Shown piece by piece: positions 45,104-53,994 of a DNA stretch of 64,000 nucleotides. Positions within the stretch are counted from its first letter, which is position 1, and each line of letters opens with the position of its first letter. A program made the position numbers and the translations under genes. The notes under the pieces are model-generated. The model saw only the letters and a list, made by a program, of their open reading frames with translations, ran no database searches and was not told the DNA's origin. The DNA is from Paenibacillus chondroitinus NBRC 15376 (GTDB lineage: Bacteria > Bacillota > Bacilli > Paenibacillales > NBRC-103111): contig NZ_BILW01000024.1 of assembly GCF_004000765.1 (NCBI RefSeq), positions 43,658-107,657 of the forward strand. The letters are read 5' to 3'.

Positions 45104-46156
45104 TCATCGAAAAAACTCCTTAAACTGTTTAATGACTTCTTCAGGCTGCTCTTCTGCAATCCAATGTCCGGTTTTTTTAAGTTCAACCACTTTAGGATTC
45201 CTTGTATTTTCCTTTAGGAAAGGACCTAGATCGCTAATGCCCGTTGAACCATAGATACCCAAGACCGGCATAGATAGTTTTTTATATGTATTAAAATCGT
45301 CGATATCCTGGCGAAATGTACGAAACCAATCATTAGCTGCGCGAAGTGCATCAGGTTTTGCATAGGCCGCGAGATAGATCGCTTTTTCTTGTGGGGTAAG
45401 AGCAGGTTTGTCATAGGATAAATAATCGTAAGCCCAATTGTAGGCTATGTCTAGATTTTTACCATGCAGTAATTGCTCAGGCAAATTGGGTACAGCGTTA
45501 AACGCCCACCACCATGGGAACTTTACACGCGCTGGATTACTTTCATCGTACGAACCAGATGGTGCCACGAGCGGTAACTTCAGCATGTTGTTGTCTGGAT
45601 GTGAAATGTCGAGCATGGCTAGTTTCTTTGTGGCATGCGGGTAATTGGCTGCGAAAGCATAAGCAACCGTGGACCCGATATCATGGCCTGCAATATAAAT
45701 ATTCTTATAGCCCAACTCGTTCATTAATGCATAAATATCGGACGCCATCGTTTTCTTGTCATAGCCGGTTGTAGGCTTATCGGAACTGCCCATTCCTCGA
45801 ATATCAATGGAATAAACATGGTAATGCTTAGCTAACTCAGGCATTATTTTACGATATTCATACCACGTTTCGGGCCATCCTGGCAGTAGAAATAGCGGTT
45901 CGCCTTTGCCGCCTTCAACATAGTGAAGTTTGATTCCATTGACCGATTTAGTTCCATTCTGAAAACCCGGAAGAGTTTTAACTAATTCTTCGTCCTGATT
46001 ATCGTTACTACCCGATTCCGAAGTGGCAGAAATAAATGTCGGTTCTGTTGCCGTTGCGACATTTTGCTTGTAGGTTGCCAAGCTTACAGGGAGAAGTATT
46101 AGCGCTACAGTCAGCAGCCTTGCTATTTTTCGAGCCTTAAATTTAGTTCCTGACAT
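45104..46156 (-). CDS. Secreted alpha/beta hydrolase, epoxide hydrolase-like
   Basis: 350 residues from ATG 46156 (GGAGGAA upstream). N-terminal signal-like segment: basic KFKARKIAR then a hydrophobic LLTVALILLPVSLA. Oxyanion motif LPGWPETWYEYR, nucleophile elbow GHDIGS with Asp instead of Ser (epoxide hydrolase/haloalkane dehalogenase type), IDIRGMGSSDKP and terminal catalytic His in KTGHWIAEEQPE. Substrate unknown. Probably exported. Confidence 0.88.
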   Translation of the reverse strand: MSGTKFKARKIARLLTVALILLPVSLATYKQNVATATEPTFISATSESGSNDNQDEELVKTLPGFQNGTKSVNGIKLHYVEGGKGEPLFLLPGWPETWYEYRKIMPELAKHYHVYSIDIRGMGSSDKPTTGYDKKTMASDIYALMNELGYKNIYIAGHDIGSTVAYAFAANYPHATKKLAMLDISHPDNNMLKLPLVAPSGSYDESNPARVKFPWWWAFNAVPNLPEQLLHGKNLDIAYNWAYDYLSYDKPALTPQEKAIYLAAYAKPDALRAANDWFRTFRQDIDDFNTYKKLSMPVLGIYGSTGISDLGPFLKENTRNPKVVELKKTGHWIAEEQPEEVIKQFKEFFR

Positions 46157-46276
46157 CTCAATTCCTCCAGACACTTCATCATTTCGCCATCAGCAGTTAA
46201 GTTTCCCTAGCCCAATAACCCATATACATCACGGGAAACATCATTAAGCTATTTGCCATATGAATTCTTAATAAAA

Positions 46277-46301
46277 GGGCTGCCTCTTATTGAGACAGCC
46301 C
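46277..46301 (-). terminator. Terminator of the iron alcohol dehydrogenase gene
   Basis: Minus strand GGGCTG.CTC-aata-GAG.CAGCCC followed by TTTTATT, 12 bases after the stop. Confidence 0.8.
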
Positions 46302-46313
46302 ATTTTGACTACA

Positions 46314-47480
46314 TTATAAAGAATTTCTCAAAATCTTTCTGACATCTTCTTTTGAAAGAGAGACATAACTCCCTATTTGATCGGCGAGCATAGATCTTTC
46401 TGTCATCAGTTCAATTTCCTTGTCATCGATGCCATAGTCCGACAGCTTCGTAGGCGCTCCAATGGATTCCCAAAATTTCTTGAGAGACTGAATCGCTTCC
46501 TCTGCTAATTGGGCATCGGTTTTTCCTGCCGGATCCAGATCGAATACACGAACACCCAGCTGTGCGACTTTCTCTGGACGTACGGCCGCGACATGTTCCA
46601 TCCAGTGCGGGGCAATTATCGCAATCCCTCCGCCATGTGGGATGTCATGGACAGCTGATACGGCATGTTCGATTAGATGAGTCGACCAATCCGGACTAAC
46701 ACCCATTGCAGTTAGCCCGTTTAAAGCCAGTGTTCCGTTTAATAACATGATTTCGCGATATTCGTAATTGTTCAGATCGTTCACTAGCTTAGGCGCGGTC
46801 TCGATAACGGTGCGAAGAATCGCTTCACCAATTCTTTCTTGAAGAGGTGCATTGCTCGAACCATGAAAATATTGTTCGAAGACATGTGACATAATATCAA
46901 CACTGCCGTATACCGTTTGATCCCGAGGTACAGAGATTGTAAGCTCTGGATCTAAAATACTGAATCTTGGAAGCACATGATTAGAGTTAAAAAATGCTTT
47001 CGTATTCGTTTCCCAATTCGTAATGACGGAATTTCCGTTCATTTCTGATCCCGTACCCGCTATCGTTATAACTGTGCCAATCGGTACGGAATTAGAAGGC
47101 GCACTCACCTTACTAGTCACGATATCCCATACGTCGCCATCGTATGGCACACCCGCGGCAATCGCTTTAGCACCATCAATGACGCTGCCGCCGCCCACTG
47201 CAAGAATAAAATCAAGCTGATTTTCTCTTATGAGGTTAATCCCTCTTTGCACGGTTGTTAGTCGTGGATTCGGTTCAACCCCTCCCAGCTCAATGACAAA
47301 TGCGCCGATTTCCTTCAGTTCATTGATAACTTTATCGTACAATCCAATTTTTTTTATGCTTCCTCCACCGTACACTAGCAAGATGCGTTTGCCGTAAGCA
47401 GGAATTTCTTTTCTCAGGCTGCTTATTTGACCTTTTCCAAATAAAAGCTTAGTTGGGTTTTGAAATTCAAAGTTTTGCAT
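46314..47480 (-). CDS. Iron-containing alcohol dehydrogenase (butanol dehydrogenase-like)
   Basis: 388 residues from ATG 47480 (AGAGGA 9 bases upstream). N-terminal NAD(P) domain FEFQNPTKLLFGKGQI, AVGGGSVIDGAKA; C-terminal iron site with histidines in STHLIEHAVSAVHDIPHGGG. Resembles YugJ/YugK and BdhA, which reduce aldehydes to alcohols with NAD(P)H. Preceded by a 347-bp AT-rich region and, further upstream, an ArsR-type regulator that could control it. Confidence 0.93.
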   Translation of the reverse strand: MQNFEFQNPTKLLFGKGQISSLRKEIPAYGKRILLVYGGGSIKKIGLYDKVINELKEIGAFVIELGGVEPNPRLTTVQRGINLIRENQLDFILAVGGGSVIDGAKAIAAGVPYDGDVWDIVTSKVSAPSNSVPIGTVITIAGTGSEMNGNSVITNWETNTKAFFNSNHVLPRFSILDPELTISVPRDQTVYGSVDIMSHVFEQYFHGSSNAPLQERIGEAILRTVIETAPKLVNDLNNYEYREIMLLNGTLALNGLTAMGVSPDWSTHLIEHAVSAVHDIPHGGGIAIIAPHWMEHVAAVRPEKVAQLGVRVFDLDPAGKTDAQLAEEAIQSLKKFWESIGAPTKLSDYGIDDKEIELMTERSMLADQIGSYVSLSKEDVRKILRNSL

Positions 47481-47827
47481 AATAGACATTCCTCTCTTAA
47501 GTTAGATTTTATTTTTTTATTGTTACAAGTTAATCCACCTTATAAGGCAGGATTGCGCCAAGCATTTTGACATACGCACTTAACTGTAATGAAGTCAATG
47601 CATTACAAGCATGACATTCAAATACGTGTGGCCAAATGCAAAAATAAATGACTATTTAAAGCACGGTTCACAAGTTCTATGCACATCACCCCCTTAATAA
47701 ACATCTATATATTTCGAATTGTAAATGTATTAAAATAAAAAAATTTATACTTTGCAAATTGTCGATATGATAGTTCTAACGAAAACTGAATTCTAAGAAT
47801 GAATTCAGTTTTCTGTATGATTTATAG
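47481..47827. other. 347-bp AT-rich intergenic region
   Basis: Between adh and the ArsR gene. Holds the perfect 12-bp stem hairpin of the regulator gene and a possible weak minus-strand promoter for adh (TTGACT with TATGTC 18 bp later). A 22-codon minus-strand frame at 47618-47686 has GGGGG only two bases from its ATG and is not convincing. Nothing else seen. Confidence 0.5.
47782..47812. terminator. Hairpin after the ArsR gene
   Basis: AAAACTGAATTC-taagaat-GAATTCAGTTTT, a perfect 12-bp stem; T-rich ends on either strand. It lies 15 bases after the regulator stop. Confidence 0.75.
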
Positions 47828-48127
47828 TTATTTCTGAAGGAAACGACCAATATCATTGATAGCATCTTCATTCCTTTTGTAGTAGGTCCATTTCCCTAAA
47901 CGTGTAGCATGAACCAGTCCTGCTCTTTGAAGCATTGAGAGGTACTGCGAAGCTGTCGATTGATTCATCTTTAATTTTTCAGTTATTTGACTCACACATA
48001 CCCCGACAGTAATAAGGTCAGCCCCTTCCTGGGGTGAAAAATGGGTTGTTGGATCTTTCAACCATTCTAAAATTTGAATACGCGCTTCGTTGGACAGTGC
48101 CTTAAAAATCTCAATTGAATTGTTCAT
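47828..48127 (-). CDS. ArsR-family winged-helix regulator
   Basis: 99 residues from ATG 48127 (MNNSIEIFKALSNEARIQIL). Winged helix with KMNQSTASQYLSMLQRAGLV as recognition region, then KWTYYKRNE. The cysteine in VGVCVSQ is single, so no classic metal pair is evident; the subtype resembles redox or organic-ligand sensing members. No ribosome site precedes the ATG, and the promoter places the transcription start on the start codon, so the mRNA should be leaderless. An operator palindrome overlaps the promoter, implying autorepression. Confidence 0.85.
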   Translation of the reverse strand: MNNSIEIFKALSNEARIQILEWLKDPTTHFSPQEGADLITVGVCVSQITEKLKMNQSTASQYLSMLQRAGLVHATRLGKWTYYKRNEDAINDIGRFLQK

Positions 48128-48134
48128 GTCACCC

Positions 48135-48164
48135 ATTATATATTGCAAGTTTGTAATATGTCAA
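48135..48164 (-). promoter_or_regulatory. Promoter and operator of the leaderless ArsR gene
   Basis: Minus strand TTGACA (48164-48159), 18 bp, TATAAT (48140-48135); seven bases separate TATAAT from the ATG. The spacer holds the 20-bp palindrome ATATTGCAAGTTTGTAATAT (48140-48159; half-sites ATATTnCAA/TTGnAATAT), a fitting ArsR-dimer site. Confidence 0.78.
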
Positions 48165-48190
48165 ATCATTAATTCCAACTGCATTTACAA

Positions 48191-49147
48191 TTACTCATGA
48201 TCTTTACCAACCTGTCCATCCAGCCAAGCGGCCAAATCAGCCATCACTTCCTGACGATTCGCTTCATTCAACATTTCATGCCGCCCGCCTGGATAAAGCT
48301 TACTGCTGATGTTCCGGAGTCCGTGCTTCTCAAACATCCGTATGAGCTTCCGCACCCCTTTCCCATGTCCACCTACAGGATCCTCTTCACCGGAAAAAAT
48401 ATAGACCGGTATCTCCTTCGGTATCCGCTGCACATGTGCCGAACGATGAATTTCCTTCAGTCCCCGGAAGAAATCCCTAAAAAATCCTGAAGTAAACACG
48501 ACGCCACAGTAAGGATCCGTCACGTATTTATCCACTTCCTCTGGATCTGTGCTTAACCAGTCAAAAGCCGTACGATTAGGTTCAAATTTTTTATTATACG
48601 CACCAAAAGACAAGCCCGTTAGCAGCGAACTCCGGTGATGATCTCCCCGAATGGCTGTTTCGCAAGCCGCTAACGCAATTCCGGCGTTAAGAGCAGCGCC
48701 TTCACTGCCATTAGAGCCTGATAATATGATTCCTTGTACTTGGTTGGGATGTTGCGGGAGGTAAGTACCCATGTAATATTGGGTCAAAAAGGAGCCCATG
48801 CTGTGCCCCATCACGAATAAGGGGAGCTCCTTCTGATGCCGTTTCCGAATTTGCCCTGTCAGTTGGCCCATATTTCCCGCCATCCGCCGAAAGCTGTCTT
48901 TCCCAAACTTGCCAACGGCATCCGGCGATCCGGCTGTTCGCCCGTGTCCCAAATGATCGTTCGCATACACGGCATACCCGCTTCTCGTCAACCTCTCAGC
49001 CAGTCTCTCATATCGTTCTGCCGTTTCGGCCATTCCGTGTGCAATCTGCACAAGCCCTTTAATCGTAACCATTTCCTCAGGGAGCCATTCATACACATAA
49101 TGATTCACATTTTGATCATCCTGCCAAATAAAATGCTGTTTGCGCAT
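48191..49147 (-). CDS. Alpha/beta hydrolase, monoacylglycerol lipase/lysophospholipase-like
   Basis: 318 residues. Serine aminopeptidase S33/hydrolase-4 family: VQIAHGMAETAERYERLAE, ANDHLGHGRT, nucleophile GHSMGS near residue 116, Asp in FSGEEDPVGG and His in PGGRHEMLNE. Cytoplasmic, no signal. Probably hydrolyses lysophospholipids or monoglycerides. Single gene. Confidence 0.9.
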   Translation of the reverse strand: MRKQHFIWQDDQNVNHYVYEWLPEEMVTIKGLVQIAHGMAETAERYERLAERLTRSGYAVYANDHLGHGRTAGSPDAVGKFGKDSFRRMAGNMGQLTGQIRKRHQKELPLFVMGHSMGSFLTQYYMGTYLPQHPNQVQGIILSGSNGSEGAALNAGIALAACETAIRGDHHRSSLLTGLSFGAYNKKFEPNRTAFDWLSTDPEEVDKYVTDPYCGVVFTSGFFRDFFRGLKEIHRSAHVQRIPKEIPVYIFSGEEDPVGGHGKGVRKLIRMFEKHGLRNISSKLYPGGRHEMLNEANRQEVMADLAAWLDGQVGKDHE

Positions 49148-49264
49148 AACATCCGAGTCCCCTTACCCTGCAATTGCTTATATTCTCTTTAGTATACTGC
49201 TCTTTGCATATGAAAACAGCCCCTTTCCGAAGAAAGCGGGCTGTCGGTAAAATACATATAATAG

Positions 49265-49474
49265 CTAAACTTTACTCGTTTGTTTGACTGATTTCACTGC
49301 TTGCAGCTGCGATTGCGCTTGCGAAGGTGTGTCAAATCGTTTTCTCTCTGTTTTATCGATTTGCGCAATTTTACCGTCGTGTACGACAATTTGTACCGAT
49401 CCGTATTCTAACCCATTCAACATTTGCTTAATTCTTTCCACCCAAATGTCATCTAACTCCAATGGTTTCGCCAT
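49265..49474 (-). CDS. yezD: YezD family small protein (DUF2292)
   Basis: 69 residues from ATG 49474 (GGAGG 9 bases upstream; frame open to 49510). GLEYGSVQIVVHDGKIAQIDKTERKRF is split across the DUF2292 core: YGSVQIVVHDGK followed by IDKTER. Function unknown; in Bacillales it commonly accompanies sulfur-assimilation genes, which fits this island. Lies 23 bases after an alpha/beta hydrolase gene in an operon with a sulfur-type operator. Confidence 0.85.
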   Translation of the reverse strand: MAKPLELDDIWVERIKQMLNGLEYGSVQIVVHDGKIAQIDKTERKRFDTPSQAQSQLQAVKSVKQTSKV

Positions 49475-49497
49475 TTCATTTTTCCTCCGCTTCTTAA

Positions 49498-50328
49498 TCA
49501 GATCGTCCAATCATTCCAATCGTTTTTCTGTTTCTGAATGAAGGATAGCCAATTGCTGGTTTTCTCCAATAATTCCTTGGTCGCTCCAGAAGTCGAATAT
49601 GTGTGATCGGCTTGATAGACCAGATCCAGATCGCACTGCCCTTCATTGCGCAGCCAGAACATCTTTTGATATAACGGGGCATAATCAACAGGGATAACTT
49701 CGTCCGCTGTACCATGTATGACGAGTACATCGCCATTAAATTTGCGCAGTTGTTCAAACGGCTGATGCTGCGCTAATGTATCAAAGAATCGGCTGGTAAG
49801 TGAATAGCCATGATGATCGATGGCGCCGCCAAGCGGCAATTTCTCATATTCGTTTCTGCCAACAATTCGAACGATATCATTATGCGGATGGGCTACTGCC
49901 GACCATAATACGAGCGTTTTGACACGGGAATCTTTCGCTGCTGTCAGAACCGCTGTAGCTCCACCCAAGCTATGTCCAACCAATATCACGCGGCTCAAAT
50001 CGACGCAATCAATTGTCAATGCATAATCAATCACTCTGCGTGTTTGTTCAATGAGAATGTCCAGACCGCCTGCACCATAATCCCCTGTGCTGTCGCCGCA
50101 GCCGCCGTAATCAAACCGTAAGACTAAATAGCCTTTCGAGCTAAACTCACGTGCTGCTTTCACAAACAACCGATCCACCCCGATCCGGCTGCCGATGAAT
50201 CCATGACAGATGATAATCAACGGCCAGCGCTGACAATCAGCCTTCGCAGCTCCTGTTTGATTCGTTGGGTAATGCAGTGTAGCCGACAATTCGATGTCGT
50301 CGCTTTGTATTGTGATGGCATGCTCCAT
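49498..50328 (-). CDS. Alpha/beta hydrolase
   Basis: 276 residues. Oxyanion CHGFIGSRIG, LRFDYGGCGDSTGD, nucleophile GHSLGG near residue 119, Asp in IHGTADEVIP and His in QADHTYS near the end. Resembles bacterial feruloyl-esterase-like or FrsA-like acyl hydrolases. AAGGGAG at 8-base spacing. Co-transcribed with yezD; an operator-like TCCGA-N10-ATGA motif 25 bases upstream links it to the sulfur regulon, suggesting an organosulfur ester or thioester substrate (inference). Confidence 0.88.
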   Translation of the reverse strand: MEHAITIQSDDIELSATLHYPTNQTGAAKADCQRWPLIIICHGFIGSRIGVDRLFVKAAREFSSKGYLVLRFDYGGCGDSTGDYGAGGLDILIEQTRRVIDYALTIDCVDLSRVILVGHSLGGATAVLTAAKDSRVKTLVLWSAVAHPHNDIVRIVGRNEYEKLPLGGAIDHHGYSLTSRFFDTLAQHQPFEQLRKFNGDVLVIHGTADEVIPVDYAPLYQKMFWLRNEGQCDLDLVYQADHTYSTSGATKELLEKTSNWLSFIQKQKNDWNDWTI

Positions 50329-50352
50329 GATGTTTACTCCCTTTCGTATAAT

Positions 50353-50376
50353 TCCGATAAGATTAGTATGAATTAA
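50353..50376. promoter_or_regulatory. Candidate sulfur-regulon operator, hydrolase-yezD
   Basis: TCCGA (50353-50357), 10 bases, ATGAATTAA (50368-50376): the same motif as at the two ABC transporter promoters. Located 25 bases upstream of the hydrolase start. Confidence 0.55.
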
Positions 50377-50511
50377 CTATATACCAATATTAGCATCCGC
50401 GTACGAGGGTGTCAATCCTGTTTTTAACAATTTTTCGGAAACATTGTTTGATTTGAAAAGACCCCCACTAAAATTATCTTCAAGTGAGAGTCTTTCCATA
50501 TTTGGCATGCA

Positions 50512-50931
50512 TTAACCACGTTTCATTCGTTGTCTGCTCACAAATTGCTTATATTGAAAGTAAATCGTGCAGCCAACACAATAACCGAACAATGCTGCAC
50601 CAGCTGCCAAAAGCAAACCTACCGCAAAGAGATAACCAACCAAAGACCAACCCACTGCGAAGGCCAAGGAGGATATGGAAAGAAATAGAACAGCCAAAAT
50701 ATTGTTAAACCTGGTCAACTCAAGCGCTTGCGTTTCTGTTCGATTTCCCTGAAAAAACCCCTTTAAGGCCGTTACGAACAGGTTCCGCTTCGCCCCTCCG
50801 GCTAATCCAAGAACCTGTATAACCCAAAGAACAGCAATTAACCAAGGCCATTGAAACGTTATCGCTAGTAGAACAAAGACAACAATTCCTGTTTGATTCG
50901 CCTTTACGAAGGATATCGGGACTTCTCTCAT
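50512..50931 (-). CDS. DUF4395 membrane protein
   Basis: 139 residues from ATG 50931 with TAGGAGTGA upstream, 11 bases after the SsuA-like stop. Four transmembrane helices in two hairpins; the N-terminal part starts VPISFVKANQ (an asparagine also conserved as RFN later: LTRFNNILAVLF) and the end has YCVGCTIYFQY with a CxxC pair. DUF4395 proteins often neighbour thioredoxin, rhodanese or sulfur genes; a thiol-redox role at the membrane is an inference. Last gene of the sulfonate operon. Confidence 0.82.
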   Translation of the reverse strand: MREVPISFVKANQTGIVVFVLLAITFQWPWLIAVLWVIQVLGLAGGAKRNLFVTALKGFFQGNRTETQALELTRFNNILAVLFLSISSLAFAVGWSLVGYLFAVGLLLAAGAALFGYCVGCTIYFQYKQFVSRQRMKRG

Positions 50932-50942
50932 TTGCGTCACTC

Positions 50943-51962
50943 CTAGTTCGCCAACCAATCCTTAATCGCATAATCTTTCTTCGCCAAGCCTTGATCGACC
51001 AAAAATTTCTTCGTTTCTTCAATCAGTTTCAGTCCATCAGGTTGCGCTGCCTCTACCGGCCATTGTTCAATTTTGAAAGATGCTTTCACAACATCCAATG
51101 GATAACCCGATGCTTCCGCATAAAATTTGAAATATTCTTCGTTGTTCTCACGAATTTCTTTGACCGCTCTGGTGCGCAGATCATTCCACAGCTTAGGGAA
51201 TTGCGGGTTTTTGGCCAGATAATCCTCCGTCACCACGGTCAGGCTGGAGCCTTGCAAAAGCGGATGACTGGCAGCTTCGTCAATCGCCACATACCCTTTC
51301 TTCAGCAATAAGGGTCCGAAACCAGTCGGGTACGCATAGGCGGCAATATCCCCACGAGATAAGGCAGCTTCTGCATCAGCAGGCAATAAGTGCAGAATCT
51401 TCACATCTTTATCAAGCCCCTTTTCTTTCAATAGGCTAGTTAAATAACGGCTCATATAAGAACCTTGTGAAGTAGCCACTTTTTTACCTTTGAGATCATC
51501 CAACGACTTGGAACTGTCCGCTTTCGCAACCAGCCAAGCATTCATATTCACTTGCGTGACGTTGATTAACCGTGTCTTCAGACCTGCCGCTTTCCCATTG
51601 ATCGCCGGCGTGTCGCCATAGATGCCAACGTCAAGCGTTCCTGCCGAGATAGCCTCGTTTAAGTTGGGTCCGTTAGGGAAGGTGAAATATTTGAACTCTT
51701 TAACTCCGTATTTCTTTAACTCACTTTCTAAGTATCCTTTGGATTGCGCCCAGCCTTCAGGCCCGGTAATCGTCTTGTTATTGTTTGCCGAAATAAATCC
51801 GATTCGCAGTGTTTCAGGAAGCGAAATTTTTGCGTCTGATGCCGCATTGGAGGCTGCCGGAGCCGCGGTTTTCTCTGTTTTAGCCCCGCAAGCCGCTAAT
51901 AAAAAGGTAAATAAAGTTAACATAAGTGCAAGGTTGATTACCTTCACAGTGCTCTGTTTCAT
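50943..51962 (-). CDS. ssuA: ABC transporter substrate-binding lipoprotein, SsuA-like (sulfonate/taurine type)
   Basis: 339 residues with a lipoprotein signal (hydrophobic stretch then LLAAC, lipid on Cys 25). NMT1/SsuA-like binding domain: ETLRIGFISANN, LDVGIYGDTPAING, LKGKKVATSQGSYMSRYL, EQWPVEAAQPDGL. It captures alkanesulfonates or related organosulfur acids at the outer face of the membrane for the SsuBC-like transporter encoded upstream. AGGGGGTC precedes the ATG. Confidence 0.85.
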   Translation of the reverse strand: MKQSTVKVINLALMLTLFTFLLAACGAKTEKTAAPAASNAASDAKISLPETLRIGFISANNNKTITGPEGWAQSKGYLESELKKYGVKEFKYFTFPNGPNLNEAISAGTLDVGIYGDTPAINGKAAGLKTRLINVTQVNMNAWLVAKADSSKSLDDLKGKKVATSQGSYMSRYLTSLLKEKGLDKDVKILHLLPADAEAALSRGDIAAYAYPTGFGPLLLKKGYVAIDEAASHPLLQGSSLTVVTEDYLAKNPQFPKLWNDLRTRAVKEIRENNEEYFKFYAEASGYPLDVVKASFKIEQWPVEAAQPDGLKLIEETKKFLVDQGLAKKDYAIKDWLAN

Positions 51963-52007
51963 AAGTCTTGACCCCCTGATTGGTAAATGAAATAAATGAT
52001 AAACCGA

Positions 52008-52346
52008 TTAATGCGATGCATGCATACGTTGGAAAATGATATAGGAACCGTCGGAAGAGGCGGTAGAAACTCTGCCTTTGCCCCAGCCCACGTTCTGTTT
52101 GTAGCTGCCCAATAAGCCATCTTGAACTAATTCGCTCTCATCGACCTTTGTCTTCTCTTCTGCTACCGGAGATACATATAAGGCGTCAGTCGGGCAATAT
52201 AATTCGCACATAAAGCAGCTCTGGCAATCCGATTGTCTGGCAATGACAGGAATCTCTCCCTGAACCGCCTCAAACACATTCGTTGGGCATACGGAAACGC
52301 ACTGGTTGCAGCTTATGCAGCGATCTTTACTTAATAGTTCTATCAT
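52008..52346 (-). CDS. Two-cluster ferredoxin, AprB-like
   Basis: 112 residues with two 4Fe-4S motifs: CISCNQCVSVCP (residues about 10-21) and CQSCFMCELYCP (about 40-51), followed by a charged C-terminal tail of about 50 residues. This is the layout of AprB, the beta subunit of adenylylsulfate reductase. Its ATG overlaps the stop of the flavoprotein gene (TAATG), so the two are translationally coupled and probably form a complex. Confidence 0.88.
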   Translation of the reverse strand: MIELLSKDRCISCNQCVSVCPTNVFEAVQGEIPVIARQSDCQSCFMCELYCPTDALYVSPVAEEKTKVDESELVQDGLLGSYKQNVGWGKGRVSTASSDGSYIIFQRMHASH

Positions 52347-53956
52347 TAGACAACAGCCTCCTTAATCACCCTTGACTGGGCTTGATCCACTAATGGCTTC
52401 GCCCATGTTTTATCCAAACCGCCGCTTTTAATGCGGTATTTTTGATTTTCATCGATACGCGGGAAATCTTCCCGGCGATGCATACCTCGGGTTTCTTTGC
52501 GTTCCAGTCCGCTGGTATACATCCATCTTGCTGTGGCCGTCATGGCCGCCGCTTCGCGAACCCGAACGATATTGCCGTCACTTGCTTGAATTCCTTGTTT
52601 CAATTCATTCCACAGGTTATCCAAGCGCCCCAAAGAGCTCTGCAAACCTTCCCCTGTGCGGAACCAGTTACGGTCATATGGGAATACCTCAGCTTGAACC
52701 GCTTTGATAATTTCTTGCGTGTCAATTGCCCCGGCTCTCGTCGTTGCGACTTTGGGAACGCCGCTTGCTTCTGACAAACCTTTGGCCTTGCGATCCGCAG
52801 CACCTACGCCTAGTGTAAGCGCATATTTCGCTGCAGCTTCACCCGAGAAATAGCCCGAAGACATCGCCCATGCCGCATTGTGACTGCCACCGCCGGTAAA
52901 TCCGCCGCAAATCAGCTCTCTCGTCGCGGCATCTCCCGCCGCATAAAGGCCCGGCACTTCCGTCGCGCACGTTTCATCGACAATATGAATGCCGCCGGTT
53001 CCACGAACAGTCCCTTCAAATCTCAGCGTCACTGGAAACTTCTGTGTAAACGGATCGATGCCCAAGCGATCGAAGGACAAAAAGAAATTGGGCTGAGCTT
53101 GCCGCATCGCCTTCTTGACAATGTCATCCGCTTTATCGATTCGGGCAAAAACGGGTTGTGTCAACAGCGTTTTGGCAATGACCGAACGCCCTCTCTGCGA
53201 ACCGGCCCCTTCAATTACGGTGCCATCTTCATAGTAAAACGTTGCCCAAGTGTAGAAAGCTGATTTGGTTACCGGAGAAAATGCCGGGGCTAACGAGTAC
53301 GCCGTGGAGAACTCCATGCCGGAAAGGCTGGCTCCTGCTTCTGCGGCAAGCAAGTATCCGTCGCCGGTTAATACATTCGTGCCCAGCGCTTTACTCAGGA
53401 ACGCGCAGCCTCCCGTTGCAATAACGACCGATGCAGCGTCAACGCGCCATGTGTCTTTGGTTTGATTGTTTACTCCCTTCGCTCCTGCCACACCATGTTC
53501 ATCTGCCAGCAGCTCCAGCGCTGGGCTATGGTCGAGAATGCGGACACCCGCTTTCTGCACCTGTCTGCGCATTAAACGCATATACTCTGGTCCTTGCAGG
53601 CTTTTCCGATGTGAAGTACCTGCTTCGTCCAGCGGGAAGGGGTATCCCCAAGCTGCAATTTGATTCGTATTGCTGTATGTTTGGTCTAATACCCTCTTCA
53701 TCCAGCCGCGATCCGCAAGATAGCCGCCCAGCGCCTCTCTGCTCTTCATTGCGGCTTCACGCTCTTCGGCTGTTGGATTGACATACCACAACCCTGTTCC
53801 CGACGGAGCTGTTGCACCGCTCGTTCCGCAATAACCTTTATCGACAAGGATGACCTTTGCGCCTTCTTTGGCAGCTGTAATTGCCGCCCATGCTCCGGAA
53901 GGCCCGCCACCGATAATGAGTACATCCGCCTGTAATTGCAAATCATATTGAGCCAT
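52346..53956 (-). CDS. FAD-dependent oxidoreductase, fumarate reductase/AprA-like flavoprotein
   Basis: 536 residues. N-terminal FAD motif VLIIGGGPSGAWAAITAAKE (dinucleotide fold), substrate-domain TSGATAPSGTG, and the second FAD contact GLYAAGDAATRELICGGFTG near residue 340. The C-terminal helical domain has HRREDFPR and the succinate-dehydrogenase-like RGMHRRED. It is shorter than dissimilatory AprA (about 650). The AprB-like ferredoxin follows, and both sit between the ATPase and the binding protein of a sulfonate transporter. Likely reaction: redox attack on an imported organosulfur compound; not established. Confidence 0.85.
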   Translation of the reverse strand: MAQYDLQLQADVLIIGGGPSGAWAAITAAKEGAKVILVDKGYCGTSGATAPSGTGLWYVNPTAEEREAAMKSREALGGYLADRGWMKRVLDQTYSNTNQIAAWGYPFPLDEAGTSHRKSLQGPEYMRLMRRQVQKAGVRILDHSPALELLADEHGVAGAKGVNNQTKDTWRVDAASVVIATGGCAFLSKALGTNVLTGDGYLLAAEAGASLSGMEFSTAYSLAPAFSPVTKSAFYTWATFYYEDGTVIEGAGSQRGRSVIAKTLLTQPVFARIDKADDIVKKAMRQAQPNFFLSFDRLGIDPFTQKFPVTLRFEGTVRGTGGIHIVDETCATEVPGLYAAGDAATRELICGGFTGGGSHNAAWAMSSGYFSGEAAAKYALTLGVGAADRKAKGLSEASGVPKVATTRAGAIDTQEIIKAVQAEVFPYDRNWFRTGEGLQSSLGRLDNLWNELKQGIQASDGNIVRVREAAAMTATARWMYTSGLERKETRGMHRREDFPRIDENQKYRIKSGGLDKTWAKPLVDQAQSRVIKEAVV

Positions 53957-53994
53957 CTTATAAGCCCTCCCTTATTTCCTCATTCTCAAATTCC

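Noticed and set aside
47618..47686. 22-residue small peptide gene.
   Set aside because: The G-rich stretch is only two bases from the ATG, too close for a functional ribosome site, and the sequence shows nothing characteristic.
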